Below are positions 5,397 to 9,506 of a stretch of 9,506 nt of DNA, piece after piece (the first letter of the stretch is position 1; every line of letters starts with the position of its first letter). Made by a program: the position numbers and the translations under genes. The stretch covers positions 1 through 9,506 of the forward strand of contig LGFB01000036.1 of NCBI GenBank assembly GCA_001508835.1, written 5' to 3'. This DNA is from a bacterium 42_11 (GTDB lineage: Bacteria > Synergistota > GBS-1). The notes under the pieces were generated by a model. The model was not told the DNA's origin and made no database searches. It saw only the letters and a list, made by a program, of their open reading frames with translations.

Positions 5397-7305
5397 CCGC
5401 CCTTGCAAACATAGCGAGAACAAAGGCAATAACAAAGGTTGAAAGAAAAACAAAAAGAGACCTCCTTATACCTATCTCTTTTATCAAAGCCCCCAAGGTA
5501 GATATGCACGGAAAGTAGAATATAATAAAAACTGTAAATACGAGAATTTGGGAAGGAAGTAAAACCGATAAATCCCCACCTAAAGCCTGCCTGAGCATTA
5601 ATAAAGATAGCTCTTTCCTCAAAAGGCCAAATATGAGGGTAACGCCCGCTGAAACGGGAAGACCAAGGGAACGGGTGAGAAAACTAAAGATGGAATTTAT
5701 TTTATCCTCAAAATCATAGTAAGTAATTAATGATAAAAGAATACTTCCTCCTATTAGAAGAGGCCACGCTACTATTAAAAACTCTCTAAGCCTAAGCCAC
5801 GTTTTCGCCAAAAGACCCTTTAAGGTAGGCAAGCGATACGGCGGGACCTCCATTATAAGCCCCTCACAATATCCGGGAAGGAGCTTAGAAAAGGCCCATC
5901 CTAAAATGCCAACTATTACAAGGTTTAAAATATAAAGAAAAGAGACCCAACCTCCACCAAGGTAAAAGCCAACAAGTCCCATTATTATTGTCATCCTAGC
6001 AGCACACGGAATTAAAACGGTTAATATGGAAGCAATAAACCGATCACGCGAGCTCTCGAGTATCCTTATAGCCATCACGCCCGGGACATTGCAACCGTAT
6101 CCCAGAATGAGGGGCAATATTGCCTTTCCATGAAGGCCTATCCTATGCATCAATGCATCTACAAGAAACGCTATCCTTGGAAGATACCCAAGATCTTCAA
6201 GAAAAGACAAGCCCAATAGAAAGGGGAAGAGATATGGTAGAACAATAGCAAGTCCCCCAGTAAAACCATCATATATCCCCTTAATTATGTACGAAGCCAA
6301 GCCCTCCGAACCCCAAAAAGGCGAAATTTTCTCGTAAAAACTCTCAAAGAAAGCGAGAAGAGGACCTTCTAATAAAGAACCGAACTTAAAAATAAAGGAG
6401 AAGAAAAGGTACAAGGTCAAAACAAGCAAAGGATAACCTATATAGGGATTAAGAACGAAGGTATCTATCTTCTCCCTTATGGTCTCCTTTCCTTTCTTAA
6501 CCTTAGCAACTTGCTCAAACACATTGAAGGCAAGAGCGTGCCGTTGAGAAGCTATTATTTCATCAGGTTCCCTACCATATTCCTTTAATATCCTCTCCCT
6601 CGCCTGAGCTACAAAATCCGTGAGCTCAGGGGCATATCTATAAACTATAGAGCTTATCTCTTGGTCTCCTTCTAAAAGTTTAAGGGCAAGAAACCTCTTT
6701 GGGAATCTACCCACTATATTAACGTTACTTAACCTATTTTCCAGGCCTTCAATTTCTCTTTCAATAGCCCCACAAAATTTAAGGGGAGAGGCTTTAACCC
6801 CTTCCTCGATAGCCATAAGGGCGGTTTCGAAAAGTTCTTTTAATCCCCTGCCCCTGTTAGCAACCGTTGCAACCACGGGAATACCTAAAATCGTCGAAAG
6901 TTTTTCCACTTCTATGATTACTCCCTTTTCCGCAGCTTCATCCATCATGTTAAGACAGAGTATCATCGGAAGCTCCAACTCCATAAGCTCAATGGTAAAC
7001 TCAAGGCTCCTTGAAAGGAGTGAAGCATCAAGAACATTTATATAAAGATCAGCCCCCGTTTTAAGCATAAATTTCCGCGCTTCCCTTTCGGCTTCATCAA
7101 CAGGAGAAAGAGAGTAAATACCTGGAAGATCCACCAGCTCAAAAACTCTGTTACCGAAGCGAATATCGCTCACCGTATACGAAACTGTGGTCCCCGGGAA
7201 ATTGGAGGCGATGGACTTATAGCCTGCCACCTGATTAAATATGGTGCTCTTACCACAGTTAGGTTGTCCAACGAGAGCAATTCTTACTCTATCTTTTCCA
7301 CCCAA
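5374..7305 (-). CDS. feoB: Ferrous iron transporter FeoB
   Basis: Inner-membrane Fe(II) importer with an N-terminal cytosolic GTPase. 643 residues, shorter than E. coli FeoB (about 773). G-protein motifs: G1 GQPNCGKS (13-20), G2 around Thr39/Thr40 (NFPGTT), G3 DLPG (59-62), G4 NMMD (119-122). A helical linker with basic patches (about 165-280) follows, then membrane segments from about 290 on. The two gate repeats are visible: GYGCNVPG (402-409) with PCAARM (433-438), and the second-gate FPCIST (598-603); Cys405, Cys434 and Cys600 are the conserved gate cysteines. There is no Cys-rich C-terminal tail and no FeoC gene. The start is TTG at 7303-7305; no better in-frame start precedes the P-loop. 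It overlaps feoA by 22 bases, so translation is probably coupled. The last 23 bases are antisense to the radical SAM gene. Confidence 0.95.
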   Translation of the reverse strand: MGGKDRVRIALVGQPNCGKSTIFNQVAGYKSIASNFPGTTVSYTVSDIRFGNRVFELVDLPGIYSLSPVDEAEREARKFMLKTGADLYINVLDASLLSRSLEFTIELMELELPMILCLNMMDEAAEKGVIIEVEKLSTILGIPVVATVANRGRGLKELFETALMAIEEGVKASPLKFCGAIEREIEGLENRLSNVNIVGRFPKRFLALKLLEGDQEISSIVYRYAPELTDFVAQARERILKEYGREPDEIIASQRHALAFNVFEQVAKVKKGKETIREKIDTFVLNPYIGYPLLVLTLYLFFSFIFKFGSLLEGPLLAFFESFYEKISPFWGSEGLASYIIKGIYDGFTGGLAIVLPYLFPFLLGLSFLEDLGYLPRIAFLVDALMHRIGLHGKAILPLILGYGCNVPGVMAIRILESSRDRFIASILTVLIPCAARMTIIMGLVGFYLGGGWVSFLYILNLVIVGILGWAFSKLLPGYCEGLIMEVPPYRLPTLKGLLAKTWLRLREFLIVAWPLLIGGSILLSLITYYDFEDKINSIFSFLTRSLGLPVSAGVTLIFGLLRKELSLLMLRQALGGDLSVLLPSQILVFTVFIIFYFPCISTLGALIKEIGIRRSLFVFLSTFVIAFVLAMFARAVSLLFLV

Positions 7306-7523
7306 ATTCTCGATGCCACCCCTCTTCCAAGAGCGATTCGCGCATTATTTACCTCTACCATCAAAGGACAACCTAAAACAGCGCTTTTTGCAATCTTTAC
7401 CTCAACTCCAGGTATTATCCCTAATTGAACAAGCCTCATCCTAAAGCCTTTTCCACCAACAATGTCTACTACTTTCCCTTTTTCCCCTTCGTCTAATTTA
7501 TCTAAAGGGAGAACCTCCCTCAT
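7284..7523 (-). CDS. feoA: Ferrous iron transport protein A (FeoA, SH3-like)
   Basis: Small cytosolic SH3-like partner of FeoB, needed for Fe(II) uptake and thought to act on the FeoB GTPase domain. 79 residues, the usual size. The family core is clear: a first strand with GEKGKVVDIVGG (13-24), the helix-turn MRLVQLGIIPGVEV (29-42), then GCPLMVEV (51-58) and a final strand ALGRGVASRIWV (64-75). The ATG at 7521-7523 is preceded by AAAGGTGGG about 7 bases upstream. It is the first gene of a feoAB pair with a 22-base overlap. Transcription probably starts near 7551 from the TATAAT at 7558-7563, giving a short leader of about 28 bases. Confidence 0.94.
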   Translation of the reverse strand: MREVLPLDKLDEGEKGKVVDIVGGKGFRMRLVQLGIIPGVEVKIAKSAVLGCPLMVEVNNARIALGRGVASRIWVEKIE

Positions 7524-7554
7524 TTACATCCCACCTTTATCCTTTATCAGCTTA

Positions 7555-7565
7555 AGTATTATACT
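7555..7565 (-). promoter_or_regulatory. Putative feoAB promoter -10 with overlapping inverted repeat
   Basis: On the minus strand TATAAT occupies 7558-7563. It sits inside the inverted repeat AGTAT-A-ATACT (7555-7565). The upstream -35 position falls in the T-run of the preceding terminator and is not a good match. An iron-responsive repressor (Fur or DtxR type) could bind here, but the repeat does not match the classical Fur box, so that role is inference only. Confidence 0.4.
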
Positions 7566-7579
7566 CCATTTTAAACCAT

Positions 7580-7617
7580 AAAAAAAGCGCCCCCTTAAGA
7601 ATTAGGGGGCGCTTTTT
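7580..7617 (-). terminator. Intrinsic terminator of the uxuB-like/uxuA operon, bidirectional in form
   Basis: Perfect 9-bp stem with arms GCGCCCCCT (7587-7595) and AGGGGGCGC (7604-7612) and an 8-base loop. On the minus strand it is followed by seven T (7580-7586); on the plus strand by five T (7613-7617). It lies 17 bases after the uxuA stop and just upstream of the feoAB promoter, so its main job is to insulate feoAB from the hexuronate operon. Confidence 0.93.
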
Positions 7618-7634
7618 CTCAAAGAAATTTATAA

Positions 7635-8717
7635 TCAACAGTATCTTTCCTTCATCTTACCTATAGCTTCCCAAAGGCCCAACAAATAAACAGCACCTAA
7701 AGCTCTATCGTAAAGGCCATATCCTGGGCGCCCCTTCTCCCCCCATATCATCCTGCCATGATCAGGTCTTATATACCCCTCGTAATTTATATCATGAAAG
7801 GCTTTCATAACTTCAAACATATCATGAGAGCCGCAGAAGGAAGGATGAGCCGTTTCGTAAAACTTACCGCGATTTTCTATTTTAAGGTTTCTCACATGCG
7901 CAAAGTGAATTCTCCCCATTTTACCAAAATATCTTATCATCTCCGGAATATTATTGTCAGGATTAGCACCAAGGGACCCCATACACAGAGTAATGCCGTT
8001 ATAGGGGCTATCAACTGCCCTTAAGAAACGCTCTATGTTCTCCCTGTTGGTTACTATTCTCGGAAGGCCAAATATGCTCCATGGGGGATCATCAGGATGA
8101 ATTGCAAGCTTAACATCGCACTCTTCACATGTGGGGATAACGGCCTTTAAAAAGTAAACGAAATTATCAAAGAGTTTAGCTTCGTCAACTTCCTTGTAAA
8201 GCTCAAAGGTCTCCTCAAGCTTGGCAAGCCTGTCCCACTCCCAACCTGGAAGAACGAGGCCATGAGAACCTTCTTTAACTCGCTTAATTAACTCCTGAGG
8301 CGTGATGTTCTCTATCAAGCTATGATCGTATTCCATCGTCTCCGAGCCATCCGGCAATTTTCTATTAAGTTCCGTTCTCATCCAGTCAAACACGGGCATA
8401 AAGTTGTAGCAGATCACCTTAACCCCAACCTTAGATAGGTTTCTAATCGTTTCTATGTAGTTTTCTATGTATCTCTCCCGCGTGGGAAGACCCAACTTGA
8501 TATCCTCATGAACATTCACGCTCTCAATAACCTCAAGAGTTAAGCCAGCCTTTTCAACCACCTCTTTAAGATGCTTCACCTTTTCAAGCGGCCAAACTTC
8601 TCCGACAGGCACATCAAATAAAGCTCCAACAACACCTACAACACCCGGTATCTGCCTTATTTGCTCCAAAGTCACCGGGTCATTGTTCTCTCCATACCAT
8701 CTAAAAACCATCTTCAT
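7635..8717 (-). CDS. uxuA: D-mannonate dehydratase
   Basis: Dehydrates D-mannonate to 2-keto-3-deoxy-D-gluconate (EC 4.2.1.8) in the cytosol, in glucuronate breakdown; a Mn/Fe-dependent TIM-barrel enzyme. 360 residues, full length for UxuA. Family stretches seen: RWYGENNDPV (6-15), YNFMPVFDWMRTEL (104-117), HPDDPPWSIFGLPRI (207-221), CMGSLG (245-250), HFAHVRNLK (271-279) and RPDHGRMIWGE (317-327). By analogy with characterised mannonate dehydratases, His207, Cys245, His271 and Asp319 are the likely metal ligands and His320 a likely catalytic residue; this mapping is by eye. The ATG at 8717 follows AGGGGGGAT with about 8 bases spacing, and the ribosome site lies over the stop of the upstream gene (gap 5 bases), so the two are coupled. 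The operon terminator follows the stop. Confidence 0.95.
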   Translation of the reverse strand: MKMVFRWYGENNDPVTLEQIRQIPGVVGVVGALFDVPVGEVWPLEKVKHLKEVVEKAGLTLEVIESVNVHEDIKLGLPTRERYIENYIETIRNLSKVGVKVICYNFMPVFDWMRTELNRKLPDGSETMEYDHSLIENITPQELIKRVKEGSHGLVLPGWEWDRLAKLEETFELYKEVDEAKLFDNFVYFLKAVIPTCEECDVKLAIHPDDPPWSIFGLPRIVTNRENIERFLRAVDSPYNGITLCMGSLGANPDNNIPEMIRYFGKMGRIHFAHVRNLKIENRGKFYETAHPSFCGSHDMFEVMKAFHDINYEGYIRPDHGRMIWGEKGRPGYGLYDRALGAVYLLGLWEAIGKMKERYC

Positions 8718-8722
8718 GCTCT

Positions 8723-9506
8723 TTATCCCCCCTCTACGACCTCCTTAAGAGTTGCTCTTACAGCCCCTGGACCCTTTATCATCTTGCTAAAGTATGCTTC
8801 TATCCTCTCTCCCAAGCCTACCTCATAAAGATTAACCCTAAATAGCTGAGGGCTTGAAAGGATCGGTTTTAACGCATCTCCAACGGAATCGGGCTCACCG
8901 AACTTAACTGAAGCAAGATATCCTCTTAAAGAGTCCAACAAAGGATCTGGGCTAAGTTCCATTCTCTCTCCTTTATCGTCTATTCCCAGTAAGTATCTAC
9001 ACCAACCAGCTATGACCAAAGGAATATACCTTAAATCCCCTGGAGCGAGGCCCGGTTTCTCATAATAAGATTTGATGGTCTCCCCAAACCTTATCGGGAC
9101 CTTTTGAGATGTATCCGTGGCGATCCTCTGTGGAGTATCGGGCATGTATGGATTGGGAAGTCTCTCTTCGATAACCTCCTCTAAAAACTTCCTCGGGCTT
9201 ATTATCTCGGGATCAACAACAACCCTCATGCCCTCCTCCCCAACGCCTCGCACAAGCTTCACTAAAAGCGGGTCTCTCATTTCCTCCGCAATAGTTTTAT
9301 ACCCCAAAAGACAGCCAAAGACGGCCAACGCTGTATGAAGAGGATTGAGGCAAGCGGTGACCTTCATCCTCTCAGATTTTTCAACCTTCTCTCTATCGGT
9401 CAAAAACAAATTGGTATCGCTTCCCTCAAAGGGCGGTCTTCCGTTAGGAAAGCTATCTTCTATAACGAGATATTGAGCCCTCTCCATGTTAACAAAGGGA
9501 GCTATA
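8723..9506 (-). CDS. uxuB: Mannitol dehydrogenase-family oxidoreductase, probable fructuronate reductase; 5' part missing
   Basis: Probable NAD-dependent reduction of D-fructuronate to D-mannonate, the substrate of the uxuA product encoded just downstream (5-base gap). About 260 C-terminal residues are visible; the frame is open to the right edge and reads through APFVN before the methionine at 9487, so that ATG is internal. The family is normally 480-540 residues, so the N-terminal NAD-binding domain lies outside. Visible landmarks, numbered from Met9487: VIEDSFPNGRPPFE (8-21), KVTACLNPLH (42-51) and a later DTPQRIATDTSQKVPIR block (117-133) typical of the long-chain mannitol dehydrogenase family. 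Lys42, Asn48 and His51 are probable catalytic residues. The reductase assignment rests on family plus the uxuA neighbour; tagaturonate reductase or mannitol/arabinitol dehydrogenase cannot be excluded from this half alone. Confidence 0.88.
   Translation of the reverse strand, partial: IAPFVNMERAQYLVIEDSFPNGRPPFEGSDTNLFLTDREKVEKSERMKVTACLNPLHTALAVFGCLLGYKTIAEEMRDPLLVKLVRGVGEEGMRVVVDPEIISPRKFLEEVIEERLPNPYMPDTPQRIATDTSQKVPIRFGETIKSYYEKPGLAPGDLRYIPLVIAGWCRYLLGIDDKGERMELSPDPLLDSLRGYLASVKFGEPDSVGDALKPILSSPQLFRVNLYEVGLGERIEAYFSKMIKGPGAVRATLKEVVEGG

Noticed and set aside
7241..7444. Plus-strand open frame over the feoA/feoB junction
   Set aside because: Both feoA and feoB have clear family motifs on the other strand; this frame has no ribosome site and no similarity I can recognise.
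7555..7565. Classical Fur box upstream of feoA
   Set aside because: The repeat is 5-1-5 with sequence AGTATAATACT and does not match the 19-base Fur consensus; reported only as a possible operator.
9485..9487. ATG as the true start of the uxuB-like gene
   Set aside because: The frame stays open to the window edge with family-like sequence before it (APFVN), and a start here would leave only the C-terminal half of a 480-540 residue family. It is an edge truncation, not a broken gene.

Overview
The window is compact bacterial DNA, almost entirely coding, with no stretch over 300 bases without a gene. I see no tRNA, rRNA, CRISPR array, insertion sequence or prophage. Bacterial identity follows from PlsY/PgsA phospholipid genes, FeoAB, TATAAT-type promoters and an intrinsic terminator. 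Arginine is written mostly AGA/AGG and isoleucine often ATA, and the proteins are rich in Lys, Glu and Ile. With the metabolic content (radical-SAM and ferredoxin-type Fe-S proteins, ferrous iron uptake, hexuronate breakdown) this suggests an anaerobic, possibly thermophilic bacterium. I cannot place the phylum from sequence alone.

Layout, left to right. A polyprenyl diphosphate synthase (minus, 3' end off the window) is transcribed away from an exported protein of unknown function (plus). That gene meets a short-chain dehydrogenase (minus) tail to tail at a shared TTAA. The dehydrogenase is divergent from a four-gene plus-strand operon: DUF362/ferredoxin protein, pgsA, plsY and a PflX-like radical SAM protein (gaps of 3 and 2 bases, then a 29-base overlap). 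This operon meets feoB tail to tail with a 23-base overlap. feoA and feoB (minus) form a coupled iron-uptake operon. Upstream of feoA lies a strong terminator that ends a uxuB-like/uxuA hexuronate operon (minus), whose first visible gene runs off the right edge.

Functionally the window holds isoprenoid chain synthesis, anionic phospholipid synthesis (PlsY makes lysophosphatidic acid; PgsA makes phosphatidylglycerol phosphate), Fe(II) import, and the two steps fructuronate -> mannonate -> 2-keto-3-deoxygluconate. Two Fe-S proteins of unknown function bracket the phospholipid genes.

The most notable non-coding structure is two divergent promoter pairs. Each is built from facing extended -10 elements (TGnTATAnT) with no good -35. 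In the second pair the predicted transcription starts fall on or within a base of the ATG codons, so both genes look leaderless; this moves the dehydrogenase start from 2260 to 2242. Two gene boundaries needed correction: the polyprenyl synthase starts at a GTG at 590, and the right-edge dehydrogenase is open at its 5' end rather than starting at the internal ATG at 9487. I found no convincing evidence of a wholly new system; the window is mainly housekeeping and catabolic genes.
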